This document shows positions 22,101 to 29,753 of a stretch of DNA of 64,000 nt, piece by piece; within the stretch, counting starts at the first letter, position 1, and each line of letters opens with the position of its first letter. The stretch is from Symbiodinium natans (taxonomy: Eukaryota; Sar; Dinophyceae; Suessiales; Symbiodiniaceae). The notes under the pieces were generated by a model. That model made no database searches. It saw nothing but the letters and a program-made list of their open reading frames with translations, and was not told the DNA's origin. The stretch covers positions 451,888-515,887 of the forward strand of contig CAJNDS010000535.1 in the NCBI GenBank assembly GCA_905221605.1, written 5' to 3'. The position numbers and the translations under genes are program-made.

Positions 22101-23931
22101 GGGTTTCGGGCCTTTAGGGTTTAGGGTTTATGGTATTAGGGTTTTTTTGGGTTTCGGATTCAGGGTTTAGCGTCATTTAGGGTGTTCAGGTTTTTTGGGG
22201 CGTTCAGGCGTTCAGGGTTTCTGGTTTAGGGTTCAGGTTGTTCAGGGCGTTTATGGTATCTAGGGTGGTTCAGGGCATTTCTTAGGGTTTTGTTTTCGGG
22301 GGGGTTTCGGGGTTAGGGAGGATTTTGGAATCTAGGGCCTTGGGGATAAAGTAAGGGACCCAAAGCCCTAAACCCTAAACCCTTAAACCCTAAACCCTAG
22401 TCAGGGTAAGGTGAGAGCATATTCAAGGGGTTTTCTCTCGACCTCCATGGTTGCATCTTTGGCTTACCCTAAACCCCAAACCCTAAACCCTGAAAGTTGT
22501 GGAGATACACGGCGAGTACACAGAATTGGGCGGGTGTCGAGGCAATGCCCCAAACCCTAAGCCCAAACCCCAAACCCCCAAACCTAAACCCTATAGAGCC
22601 CTAAGCCCCACTTCTCTTCGAAAGCAGAGGAAAAAATTGAATGCACAAGTCCAAACTGAGGTTCTGGGCATCCGCGAGCCCTCCAAAACCGCCTAAACCT
22701 CCAAGACCCCAAACCCTAAACCCCAAACCCCAAACCCTGGATCAGGAGGAAGCGCTACAGGGGCTGAGGCATCTCGGGTACGAAGTTCGCTCGGTGAAGG
22801 TGTGCCCATCCAACATGGGCATACCGATGACACGCCATCGGGTCCATTACCAGAGCATGCACATTGAGCCTTAGGGTTTAGGGTTTAGGGTTTAGGGTTT
22901 AGGGTTTAGGGTTTAGGGTTTAGGGTTTAGGGTTTAGGGACGGCCGGCCCAAGACCAGCGCCTGCGTGGACACCTTACCTGCAGAACTAAGAGGTGCTTG
23001 ACAACGTGACGTTAAGCTCGTTGTCAATGCAAGTAAACCCTAAACCCTAAACCCTAAACCCTAAATCCTAAATCCTAAACCCTAAACCCTAAAGCCTAAA
23101 GCCTAAAGCGGCCGATGCGGATGATGAGTACATGGCCAGATTCGGAGTAGGTTGGGAGAAGCCTTTCGGGCACAACCTGAAGGGGTTCGGGTTCGGGCCC
23201 CCCTAAAATGAGCACCAAACCCGCCAAGTCCTAGACCCTGAGCCCGAAACCCTAAACCCAGCAGTTTATGGTTTGGGGTTTAGGGTTTAGGGTTTCGGGT
23301 TTAGGGCTAGTGTGTAGGGAACCCTTAAAGTCTAGACCTTACCGACAGCACAACGCCGCAAGCAGCGCACCGGGGTTTGTCGGGAGCAGTGCTGGAGAGC
23401 ACCACGAAGTCTTAGCACCAAAAACCCTGAACCCTAAACCCTAAACCGTAAATCCTAAACCCTAAGAATGGCAATATGAATATGGAGAGTAACAAACGCA
23501 ACTGACAAATAAGCACCGTCTTTATCATAAGGACAAAAATCAGAATTAATGGCAAAAGCAGTATGCACTCCCTACCGCTTGTCTTCTGTTTATATTTCTA
23601 TCGTTCCACATGGTGGTTGAGGATTTAGGGGGTCCACGTTTAGGGTTTCGGTGTGGGTTACAATTTCGGCCCTTAATTCAAAACCCCTAAACCCCAAGCC
23701 CTAAACCCTATAAACCCCAAACCCTAACAAATCCCAAGCCCTAAACCCAAAACCCCAAAACCTAACCCCCAAACCCTAAACCCCAAACCCCAAGCCCTAA
23801 ACCCTAAACCCCAAACCAGGTGGTGGGATTGCCGCTAGGGGCCCTCCTGGGCTGCGTCTGGCACTGGCCGAGCCCATTACTGGGCGTTTGGTTCGGGCTT
23901 CTCGGCACTGTTTTAACTGAACCCCAGATGG
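772..23931 (+). CDS. MATE-family (multidrug and toxin extrusion) transporter, about 17 micro-exons
   Basis: MATE proteins are 12-helix antiporters exporting cationic compounds. Exon-like islands appear in the order of the MATE fold: 772-859 (LRDLLRLLLPLVGTQLL, helix 1), 3388-3440 (NITGLSLG), 3799-3831 (ATIGLATFCAQ), 4321-4393 (AYGAGRS, YVRRALILLFM), 4586-4656 (CEPLLNALGQPPE), 5203-5260, 7277-7376, 7672-7723, 8706-8788 (LGYLGNALARALG), 11879-11929 (SIPAALVVWSEWWAFE, helix 7 signature), 12504-12575 (VGRTPDAEVNLAAHG), 13989-14024, 14337-14383 (LVGRELG), 15884-15960 (NALGAHDNARIPPLLRTA), 17452-17535 (FARMFTEDLRHRV), 19907-19950, 20102-20160, 21881-21914 (GILGNFIGYW), 23820-23931 (VVGLPLGALLG). 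Several joins are in phase with GC or GA donors and AG|G acceptors, for example CAQ/AYGAG, LGQPPE/VSHTS, WWAFE/VLSLLVG and GYW/VVGLPLG. Some linking exons are missing or unclear, so it may be a functional gene or a decayed one. Introns are mostly telomere-type repeats. The terminal exons are not certain. Confidence 0.72.
864..1026 (+). repeat. TTTAGGG interstitial array inside MATE intron 1
   Basis: Near-perfect TTTAGGG repeats with TTGAGGG and TTCAGGG variants directly follow the first MATE exon. The block is representative of the hundreds of short arrays that fill the introns of this window. Confidence 0.9.
6015..6153. mobile_element. MITE/introner-like element, family C (TIR GTTCTTAAGGGAGG)
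   Basis: The left end GTTCTTAAGGGAGGGGGCTT is mirrored by a right end closing in CCCTCCCTTAAGAAC style at 6,130-6,153, giving about 25 bp of imperfect terminal inverted repeat around 90 bp. A second, truncated right end follows at about 6,176-6,205, and a left-end relic lies at about 33,643. The element has no coding capacity and sits in a MATE intron. Confidence 0.7.
6299..6509 (+). repeat. 8-bp tandem array (GGGCTTTA)n, about 26 copies
   Basis: This is a homogeneous array of an 8-mer, a TTTAGGG unit with an extra C, with one T variant near 6,371. Its homogeneity contrasts with the mixed variants around it and suggests recent local expansion by slippage or unequal exchange rather than telomerase synthesis. 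Confidence 0.9.
8267..8422. mobile_element. MITE/introner-like element, family F (CTGAGGG...CCCTCAG)
   Basis: The ends CTGAGGGCAGTTTCATG and CATGTAACTTCCCTCAG form imperfect terminal inverted repeats around about 120 bp. The interior carries the phrases TATGGTCCCT, GGTTCTGA and AAGGGGTA. Related copies or fragments, in either orientation, lie at about 2,575-2,695, 4,050-4,160, 9,190-9,305, 13,130-13,225 and 48,235-48,370, so this is a dispersed family. Confidence 0.6.
9073..9189. repeat. CCCTAAA array, about 17 units
   Basis: This is an almost perfect CCCTAAA tract with a single CCGTAAA variant. It lies between relics of family F and forms MATE intron sequence. Confidence 0.9.
11955..12108 (+). 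repeat. TTTAGGG array following the MATE helix-7 exon
   Basis: The array has about 20 units, ending in TTTCGGG variants. It starts shortly after the 11,879-11,929 exon and is part of the intron before the VLSLLVG exon. Confidence 0.9.
14612..14720. mobile_element. Introner-like element, family A, degenerate copy
   Basis: The left end GGCTGCCCAGTAGTACCCTT and right end GGTTACTGGGCAACC match the family A ends (TTGGTAGCCCAGTGGTACCC and GTTACTGGGCTACCAAG). The typical interior phrases GGTTCCCTTA and AAAAGGGCACCC are present. It lies in a MATE intron. Confidence 0.65.
14987..15264 (+). CDS. Lysine/serine/arginine-rich exon lying inside a MATE intron
   Basis: A 278-nt open frame follows TTTCAG and ends at a textbook donor (GCAAAG|GTGAGT). 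It encodes a (K)n stretch from AAG/AAA codons, then a basic Ser/Arg/Lys-rich segment (for example RKPKYSRQTRSRKS). It does not resemble any MATE segment although MATE exons lie on both sides. It may be an insert in a variable loop, an exon of a nested gene or a chance open frame created by the GAA/AAG microsatellite. No family is recognised. Confidence 0.4.
15941..16258 (+). repeat. 96-bp tandem duplication of a MATE exon end plus intron start
   Basis: The phrase TCCTGTTCAGCTTAGC recurs at 15,941, 16,037, 16,132 and about 16,234, with unit lengths of 96, 95 and 102 bp. Each unit contains the 3' end of the NALGAHDN exon, a stop, the phrase CTGAGTAG, and a short TTTAGGGTTTAAG motif. The array multiplies an exon-intron border, so only one copy can be the true splice border. 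Confidence 0.85.
16633..16728 (+). CDS. AT-rich 31-codon open frame, possible exon
   Basis: The frame reads YSDPVSIVGS then YSDPESIEIE and ends in KTKDNQ-stop. A 16-bp imperfect direct repeat (TATTCTGATCCAG...AGTATT) at 16,633 and 16,663 is part of it. Its composition is far more AT-rich than the surroundings, which hints at a separate origin. There is no start codon and no family match. It may be non-coding. Confidence 0.25.
   Translation, partial: YSDPVSIVGSYSDPESIEIESNGNSKTKDNQ
16912..17025. mobile_element. Degenerate family A introner relic
   Basis: Only scattered family A phrases survive: GGTTCCCTTA, AAAAAGGTCACCC and TGCTGGGTTACT. The left terminal repeat is lost. Confidence 0.35.
18394..18594 (+). 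CDS. Unrecognised exon-like open frame of about 65 codons
   Basis: The open frame contains VYLERYIESKTTRGLSSSF, then DWRLKFL and NPLRWFLEDATY, with balanced protein-like composition. It has an AGACCT start context and runs into CCCTAAG repeats. The spacing of hydrophobic residues faintly recalls a SAM-like recombinase core, but this is only an impression. It lies between MATE exons, so it is either nested or a relic. Confidence 0.4.
18989..19222. repeat. CCCTCAA/CCCTTAA variant array
   Basis: About 230 bp consist of CCCTCAA, with runs of CCCTTAA and CCCTAAA. The variants are grouped in homogeneous blocks, as expected for local amplification of individual variant units. Confidence 0.85.
19713..19826. 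mobile_element. Introner-like element, family A
   Basis: Left end TTGGGAGCCCCAGTGGTGCCC; interior TTGGTTCTGGGTCC and AAAAGGGTGCCCTTATT; right end GGTCACTGGGCTACTATAGG. It is followed directly by a CCCTAAA array. Confidence 0.75.
22746..22874 (+). CDS. Possible C5 cytosine DNA methyltransferase exon (motif VIII region)
   Basis: The exon-like frame (EEALQGLRHLGYEVR ... GIPMTRHRVHYQSMH) starts after ATCAG|G and ends in TAG at a TTTAGGG array. C5 DNA methylases carry a GY-x-V segment followed by (Y/F)G(V/I)PQxRxR near motif VIII. The GIPMTRHRVH phrase and its distance from LGYEV fit that pattern, although the usual Q is M. It lies inside the last long MATE intron, so it belongs to another gene or is a captured fragment. 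The catalytic PC motif is not visible in this window. Confidence 0.4.
   Translation, partial: EEALQGLRHLGYEVRSVKVCPSNMGIPMTRHRVHYQSMHIEP
23107..23211 (+). CDS. Exon-like fragment, acidic N part, unknown family
   Basis: The open frame ADADDEYMARFGVGW then EKPFGHNLKGFGF follows CCTAAAG and ends in a TAA. A donor-like GTAGGTTGGG inside it (after ...ARFG) would give a shorter exon ending at 23,146. It lies between two MATE exons and does not match the MATE fold. Confidence 0.4.
23341..23415 (+). CDS. Exon-like fragment with stop codon
   Basis: The frame TDSTTPQAAHRGLSGAVL ends in STTKS-stop. Composition is protein-like and the following DNA is CCCTAAA repeat. It could be the 3' end of the gene represented by the neighbouring fragments at 22,746 and 23,107. 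No family is recognised. Confidence 0.35.
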   Translation, partial: TDSTTPQAAHRGLSGAVLESTTKS

Positions 23932-24460
23932 GTTTTGCGTTTAGGGTTTAGGGTTTATTTAGGGTTTAGGGTTTAGGGTTTAGGGTTTAGGGTTTCGCAC
24001 CCCTGGGGATTTGGGTTATGAACCCTTAGGGTGAGTTTAGGGGTTAGTGTTTAGGGCCCTCGCACCCTTGGGGATTTGGGATTATTTGTACAAGGCTGAG
24101 CCCTTAACTATCGGGTTTAGGGTTCAAAGTTTAGGGCTTCATAGGGTGTAGGGATAAGGCCTTGTAGGGTTTAGGGTTTAGGGGGGTTAGGGGTTGGGGT
24201 ATCCCTAAACCCTAAACCCTAAACCCCAAACCCTCCAAAGCACCAAAGAGCACCCAGGAATGTGGCTGCACTTTTTATCGCCGCCAGCTGGGTGCTCACT
24301 GCGGTGCCGGGAAGCCCAGGCAGTGTCATTTGTTTTGGGGCTGTAGGGCTTTGGGATGAAGGTTTAGGGTTTAGGGTTTAGGGTTTAAGGTTTAGGGTTT
24401 TATCTATTTAGGGCTCAGGCATTAGGGCTTAGGGGTTAGGGCTTGGGGCAGTGTAGTGGC

Positions 24461-24687
24461 CAAGGCCCTTGCAATGGTCGGGCGGATTGACACACAGCAT
24501 CCCTAAAGGCGCGAAGGGTCCAATTACCTTCGCTGCCTGGAGGTCCATCGACGCGAAAGCGGTTCAACGCGTGTTCAGGCCAGGTCTGTTGCGTGTCCTG
24601 TCCGACGCAAGGCCCTTTGACCAGTTCGGAGGGATCCCTGGTAAACCGCGAAGGCGACCCACTCTAGTGGCGGCGTATTACACGTGA
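24461..24687 (+). pseudogene. Reverse-transcriptase relic (non-LTR type, dinoflagellate style)
   Basis: The frame has PLQWSGGLTHSIPKGAKGP, then AWRSI, DAKAVQRVF and DQFGGIPGK. This matches the order of the RT finger region seen in dinoflagellate non-LTR elements: (P/Q)WxGG, K-x-K-G, YRxI, a K-V-x-R helix, then QxGG(V/I)PG. Only about 75 codons remain before a stop. The palm YADD and the endonuclease are absent, so this is a dead fragment. Both flanks are telomeric variants. Confidence 0.55.
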
Positions 24688-24956
24688 GATACTCAGAAGG
24701 CCCTCGACTGAGGAGCACTGGCTGCATCAACGTGCCTCACTCCTTTAGGGCTTAGGGCTTAGGGCGTAGGGCTTTGTGAGTCTGAGGTTTAGGATTTATG
24801 GGGAGGCCCTGTGTGCTACTTCTACCCTAAACCCGAAACCCCAGATTAAGCCCCATGAGTAACCCAATTATTAGGGCCCTTGAAGAATAAGGATTTGCAC
24901 AGAGCAACTTTTCAAGCCGGTGAGAACGTTTCGCTCAGACTGAAACACCTAGACCA

Positions 24957-25563
24957 TAAACCCAAACCCCAAACCCCAAACCCCAAACCCCAAACCCTAA
25001 ACCCTAAACCCCAAACCCCAAACCCCAAACCCTAAACCCTATACCCTAAACCCTAAACCCCAAACCCTAAACCCCAAACCCCCAAACCCTAAACCCTAAA
25101 CCCCAAACCCTATAAACCCGAAACCCCAAAACCCAAAAACCCTACACCCTAAACCCCAAACCCCAAACCCCAAACACAAAACCCCGAACCCTAAACCCTA
25201 GCCCCAAACCCTAAACCCTAAACCCTAAACCCCAAACCCCAAACCCTAAACCCCAAACCCTAAACCCCAAACCCTAAACCCTATGCCCCAAACCCTAAAC
25301 CGTAAACCCTAACCCCAAACCCCAAAACCCTAAACCCAAACCCCAAACCCCCAAACCCTAACCCCAAACCCCAAACCCAAAACCCCAAACCCCAATCCCC
25401 AAACCCTAAACCCCAAACCCTAAACCCCAAACCCCAAACCCCAAAAACCTAAACCCTAAACCCTAAACCCCAAACCCTAAACCCTAAACCCTAAACCCCA
25501 AACCCCAAACCCCAAACCCCAAACCCCAAACCCTAAACCCTAAACCCTAAACCCTAAACCCTC
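24957..25563. repeat. Long CCCCAAA/CCCTAAA mixed array (about 600 bp)
   Basis: CCCTAAA and CCCCAAA units are interspersed almost at random with a few CCCCGAA and CCCTATA variants. The array ends at CTCCCAG, an acceptor for the 25,568 exon. Confidence 0.9.
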
Positions 25564-25567
25564 CCAG

Positions 25568-26918
25568 GTTCTGCCGCATCGACTGGCTGACCGTGGAGCG
25601 GGTGGACAACATCGCCGGGCGCCTCCTCGAGTCGGGGCCTTGGAGGGTTTAGGGTTTAGGGCTTAGGGTTTAGGGTTTAGGGTTTAGGGTTTAGGGCTTA
25701 GGGTTTAGGGTTTCGGGTTTAGGGTTTAGGGTTTCGGGTTTAGGGTTTAGGGTTTCGGGTTTAGGGTTTAGGGCTTATGCTGAAAGGTTTGGGATTTAGG
25801 GTTTGGGGTTTAGGATTAAGGGTTTGGGACTTAGGGTTTCGGGTTTAGGGTTTCAGCAGTGGGGTTTAGGTTTTTTTGGGGCTTAGGGTTTGGATTGCTG
25901 CAGGCTTCTTTAAGGGTTTAGAGTTTGGGGTTTGTTCTTTTTTGAGTTTAGGGCTTCGGGTTTAAGTTTTAGGGTTGCGGGTTTAGGGTTTGAGGTTTCG
26001 GGTTTAGGTTTAGGGTTTAGGGCTTAGGGAGGGCTTGGATTGCTGCGGGTTTCTTTAAGGGTTTTGGGTTGCGGGTTTAGGGTTTCGGGTTTAGGGTTTC
26101 GGGTGTGGGGTTTAGGTTTAGGGTTTAGAGTTTAGGGTTTCGGGTTTAGGTTTCAGGGCTTGGGTTTTTTGGTGTTTAGGGTTTGGGGTTTAAGGTTTTG
26201 GGTTTTTGGGGTTTTGGCGCTTCGGGCTTAGCGTTTGTCATTTTGAGTTTCGGTTATGGGTATGTGATTTAGGGTTCGGGTTTGTTGTTTAGGGTTTAAG
26301 GTTGACGATTTGGGGTTTAGGGCTGAGGGTTTGGTTTAGGGTATGGTGGTTTTTGGGCCTAGGGCCTATAGGGCCATTATAGGGCTTCAAGGCGGAAGTT
26401 ATCTCACGCCCCAAGCCCCAGCCCCGAGAATCACACCCACAAGGCCGGAAGCATGACAGCCCCTAAACCCTGAGCCGTAAACCCTAACCCCGACATCCGA
26501 CACCCTAAACCCTAAACCCTAAAACCTAAACCCTAAATTCTTAACCCTAAATTCTTAACCCTAAACCCTTAACCCTAAACCCTAAACTGCTTTGCAGGAG
26601 TCTGTCAAGTTTTCCCGAGCGTTATGCAGTTCCCTGGGGATGTCGTCAAAGTTTAACGGCATCAGCGCATGTCTTCCAGAGATCTCCATCCTTGCATTTG
26701 AACATACTGGACCCACTCCAGGAATCTTGAGCTTGCGCATGCCGGAAGAAAAGCGACGCGAATTTGAAGGAGAAATAGCCTTCGGCTTGGGGGCAGGGTC
26801 GAGACCTTCAGCACTGATAAGCAGAGGACAGCGGGACACTTCGACATCGGAAGTCGCAGTCGGCTATGCTGCGCAAGCAGCTATGCTCACTGACCAAAAA
26901 CGAAAGCGACTTCAATGA
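25568..26918 (+). CDS. 3' part of an unknown protein gene: exons 25,568-25,646 and 26,598-26,918
   Basis: Exon 1 (FCRIDWLTVERVDNIAG...) follows CCCAG|G and ends at GGAGG|GTTTAG, phase 0. Exon 2 follows TTTGCAG|GAG, also phase 0, and runs 106 codons to a TGA. It contains SLGMSSKFNGISACLPE, PEEKRREFEGEIAFGLG and the tail DQKRKRLQ. The 951-nt intron is almost entirely TTTAGGG variants (25,647 to about 26,340) and degenerate CCCTAAA. The protein is unrecognised; the basic tail could be a nuclear localisation signal (inference). The in-phase join and clean acceptors support a real gene end. Upstream exons were not identified. Confidence 0.6.
25647..26340 (+). repeat. TTTAGGG variant array forming an intron
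   Basis: About 700 bp of TTTAGGG, TTTCGGG, CTTAGGG and TTTGGGG units become progressively degenerate downstream. The array begins exactly at the donor GT of the 25,568 exon. Together with the CCCTAAA-strand array upstream, it places a 79-bp exon between two oppositely oriented telomeric arrays. Confidence 0.85.
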
Positions 26919-27237
26919 AAGCAGTGGGCCCTCACGTTTGCAGTTCTCATCGCCAGTTCTCTCTGTATAGGATGGTCTTTTGGTTGGTCTTTTTTCATCA
27001 TGGGCTTTAGGGTACGCCCTTCTGTACCCGAGGCGCGACCTTCCTTCTTCTAAGAACCCCCAACAGAGGAACCCCTACTTTCTGAAATTCCTAAAGAACT
27101 GACCATAAGAGCCTGTCAGGAAATACTCCCTGGGGCTGTGTTTGCAACAGCTTGCAAGAAGCAACCCTGAGCAGCTCCCCAGCATATCACCGTCACCCCG
27201 CCCTCCCCCCTCCTTGCCTCAACAAGAAAAATTAAAA
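26919..27237. other. Non-repetitive 3' flank without a supported gene
   Basis: This is downstream of the TGA at 26,916. It has mixed composition and no telomeric repeats until 27,420. No exon-like frame was found. It may be the 3' UTR and intergenic spacer. Confidence 0.5.
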
Positions 27238-27347
27238 CTACTATTTGCTTAAGAACTCCAAAAGAATAAGAAATAAGAACCCCCATATTACCCTTAATGA
27301 GGAGGAATATATGTTTAGTTTTTCGGTTTTCTTAAAGCAAATAGTAG
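27238..27347. mobile_element. MITE/introner-like element, family B (TIR CTACTATTTGCTTAAG)
   Basis: The ends CTACTATTTGCTTAAGAA and TTCTTAAAGCAAATAGTAG-like are inverted copies around about 75 bp containing AACCCCCA, TTGCCCTTA-like and ATATGTTT phrases. A second copy lies at 54,095-54,196. It is non-coding. Confidence 0.85.
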
Positions 27348-27544
27348 AAAAGCATACCTTTTAGCTGTCGGCATCGTTTTGGCTGCGAGTGAGTTTGATC
27401 TTAGAGTGAGGAGAGAGACCCCAAACCCTAAACCTGAAATCAACCCTAAATAGACCAACAACCACTATACCTTAAACCTTGAATAATCCATATAATGCTT
27501 AACATATCCCCAAAAGTCGGTGTCGTCAGGCGGGTTTTTTCTCA

Positions 27545-27676
27545 GGTCTTGTGGCCGGAAATCTGGGTTCTCTCTGCGGTCTTGCGGCCGGAAATCTGGG
27601 TTCTGTCTGCGGTCTTGTGGCCGGAAATCTGGGTTCTGTCTGCGGTCTTGTGGCCGGAAATCTGGGTTCTGTCTAA
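27545..27676. repeat. 33-bp minisatellite, 4 copies
   Basis: The unit starts GGTCTTGTGGCCGGAAATC and ends GGGTTCTGTCTGC. Because 33 is a multiple of 3, frames on both strands stay open; one minus-strand frame repeats NPDFRPQDRRQ. This is probably a by-product of periodicity rather than a protein. Confidence 0.9.
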
Positions 27677-27951
27677 GTAGAATCTTGGATCTATTCATCT
27701 GAAATCTGGGATTTGTCTGCGGTTTATTACATTAAAAATTTGGTTCAGATCGCTGAAAACCGGGATCCGCCCTGCAAGTTTCGGGGCTTGACCTTGTCAT
27801 GAATCCTGAGAAATCTTGGACTTGCTCCTAGAAATATTGGGCTTACTCAAGCCTCGTGAAGATTGTTATCTGTTTCCTGTTTTGTTCTCGATGGAGGCCA
27901 GTCTGGCGGACAAAACTGCTTGACTTAACGATGCTACTCGCATCCCCCTGC

Positions 27952-28352
27952 AGCCCCCTCCAGCTTCTCCAGCCCCTCCAGCCCCTCCAGCCTCCAGCCC
28001 CTCTAGCCCTCCAGCCCCGCGCCTCCAAGCCCCTCCCCCACTCCCCCCCACTCCCCCACTCCCCCCCACCGCCAGCCAGCAGCCCCCAGCCCCAGGGCCC
28101 CAGGCCCCAAAGCCCCCAGGCCCCAGGCCCCAGGCCCCAGGCCCCAGGCCCCAGCCCCAGCCCCCAGCCCCAGCCCCAGCCCACAGCCCCAGCCCCAGCC
28201 CCGCCCCAGCCCCAGCCCCGCCCAGCCCAGCCTCAGCCCCAGCCCCAGCCCCAGCCCCAGCCTCCACCGCCTGCCCCAACCTCCCCCCACCCGCAGCCCC
28301 ACAGCCCCACTCCCAGCCCCAGCCCCCCAGCCCCAGCCCCCACCGAACCCGC
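27952..28352. repeat. CCCCAG/CTCCAGCC-rich low-complexity block
   Basis: The top strand is C-rich, with CCAGCCCCT units grading into (CCCCAG)n. Several long open frames (Pro/Gln on one strand, Gly/Trp on the other) result from composition alone. It is complementary to the GGGGCT array 200 bp downstream. Confidence 0.9.
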
Positions 28353-28555
28353 ACCAGGACGCGGTCGGAACCGGTCGGTAACCGGTCGGTAACCGGTCGG
28401 AACTGGTCGGAACCTCAAAATTGCCTGTTTTTGGGCTCCCGACCGGGTATTGACCGGGACCGACCGAGTACCGACCGGGTGCTGACCAGGTACCGAGCGG
28501 GTATTGACCTGTCTGTTGGGTGGGCCCCCCCCAACCCGCACCGCTAAAACGGGGG

Positions 28556-28753
28556 GCTGGCTTGGGGCTGGGGCTGGGGCTGGGGCTGGGGCTGGGGCTG
28601 GGGCTGGGGCTGGGGCTGGGGCTGGGGCTGGGGGGGCTGGGGCTGGGGCTGGGGCTGGGGCTGGGGCTGGGGCTGGGGCTGGGGCTGGGGCTGGGGCTGG
28701 GGCTGGGGCTGGGGCTGGGGCTGGGGCTGGGGCTGGGGCTGGGGCTGGGGCGG
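28556..28753. repeat. (GGGGCT)n hexanucleotide array, about 32 units
   Basis: This is a nearly perfect hexanucleotide array with one extra GG near 28,632. It continues into a G-rich tail to about 28,880. It can form G-quadruplexes and can pair with the (CCCCAG)n block at 28,140-28,350 as a large hairpin. Confidence 0.95.
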
Positions 28754-29253
28754 AGGGGGTGGGTGGGGGTGGGGGGGTGGGGGCGGAGGGGGGGGGGGGG
28801 GGGGTGGGGAGGGGTGGGTCGGGCGTCGGGCTGTCGGCCCGTGCTGCGATGGGGGGGGTGGGTTTGGGGGGGGCGGGGGGGTGGGCAAGGGGCCCATGTT
28901 TTCGTGTCAGAAACTAGTCAAGTTTTTCTTTTCGTGGTGTTTGGTTGCCACTTACAACTTACAACCTAGGCATGGGCGCGCGCGCCAGGATCTTTCACGA
29001 AGAGACACCGCCTGTATATGTTTCGGAAAAGTTGAGGAGGGTGTTTTCAATCCTACGGCGCATGGATCTTGCTTCAGGGGCACTGCGTTCTTCCATGATT
29101 TTTTTCAACTCCGATGAAAACTTCTACCCGTGACCGACGCTTCATGGACGTGTCCAGAAGTTTTTGTCGCTCTAGAAGGAGCTAGGCTACACCTGGTTGC
29201 ACAATAGCGCGACCCACAATTTCTTGTATATGACACTGACTTCCTCAGCGCCA

Positions 29254-29695
29254 GCCGAGGCCATGTTTCTTACGACCAATCCCGACTTACGATGCCTCAA
29301 GACCAAACATGACCCTCCCCAGGCCCCAACCAGATGTATTTTTTCTACTAGGTTTGCTTCGCAAAACGCAAGCCGAGACCATATTTTTAAAGACCAATCC
29401 CGACTTCGGACGCCTCAAAACCAAACATGACCCTCCCCAGGCCCCGACCCAGATGTATTTTTTCTACTAGGTTCGCTTCGTAAACGCAAGCCGAGACCAT
29501 ATTTTTTAAAGACCAATCCCGACTTCGGACGCCTCAAGACCAAACATGACCCTCCCCAGGCCCCAACCCAGATGTATTTTTTCTACTAGGTTTGCTTCGT
29601 AAACGCAAGCCGAGACCATATTTTTAAAGACCAATCCCGACTTCGGACGCCTCAAGACCAAACATGACCCTTCCCAGACCCCAACCCATATATGA
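29254..29695. repeat. 118-bp tandem repeat, 4 copies
   Basis: Units start GCCGAGRCCAT at 29,254, 29,372, 29,490 and 29,609 and contain ACCAATCCCGACTTCGGACG, AAACATGACCCTCCCCAGG and TATTTTTTCTACTAGG. They differ at a few positions. The array ends about 20 bp before the right TIR of the element. Confidence 0.92.
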
Positions 29696-29753
29696 TTTTC
29701 CATGAAAACCCAAAAGATATGTTAAGCATTATATGGATTATTCAACTTAAACC

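Larger units (their letters stand above)
27479..29745. mobile_element. 2.27-kb non-autonomous TIR element filled with satellites
   Basis: A perfect 29-bp terminal inverted repeat begins TTGAATAATCCATATAATGC (27,479-27,507 and, inverted, 29,717-29,745). The 8-bp sequence CTTAAACC lies directly outside both ends (27,471-27,478 and 29,746-29,753) and fits a target-site duplication. An 8-bp duplication is known for hAT-type and some other DNA transposons, but no transposase is recognisable. The interior holds a 33-bp minisatellite, complementary CCCCAG and GGGGCT arrays, a GACCGGT-rich segment, a small unique part (28,900-29,250) and four 118-bp repeats. An open frame at about 28,971-29,131 (ARIFHEETPPVYVSEK...) is too short to classify. 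Confidence 0.85.

Noticed and set aside
27465-27702. Repeat protein NPDFRPQDRRQ on the minus strand
   Set aside because: The 33-bp minisatellite keeps frames open on both strands and lies inside a transposable element.
27843-28917. Several overlapping open frames of 99-178 codons, Pro/Gln or Gly/Leu/Trp-rich
   Set aside because: They result from CCCCAG/GGGGCT tandem repeats, which are open in all frames on both strands. There is no complexity and no splice or start logic.
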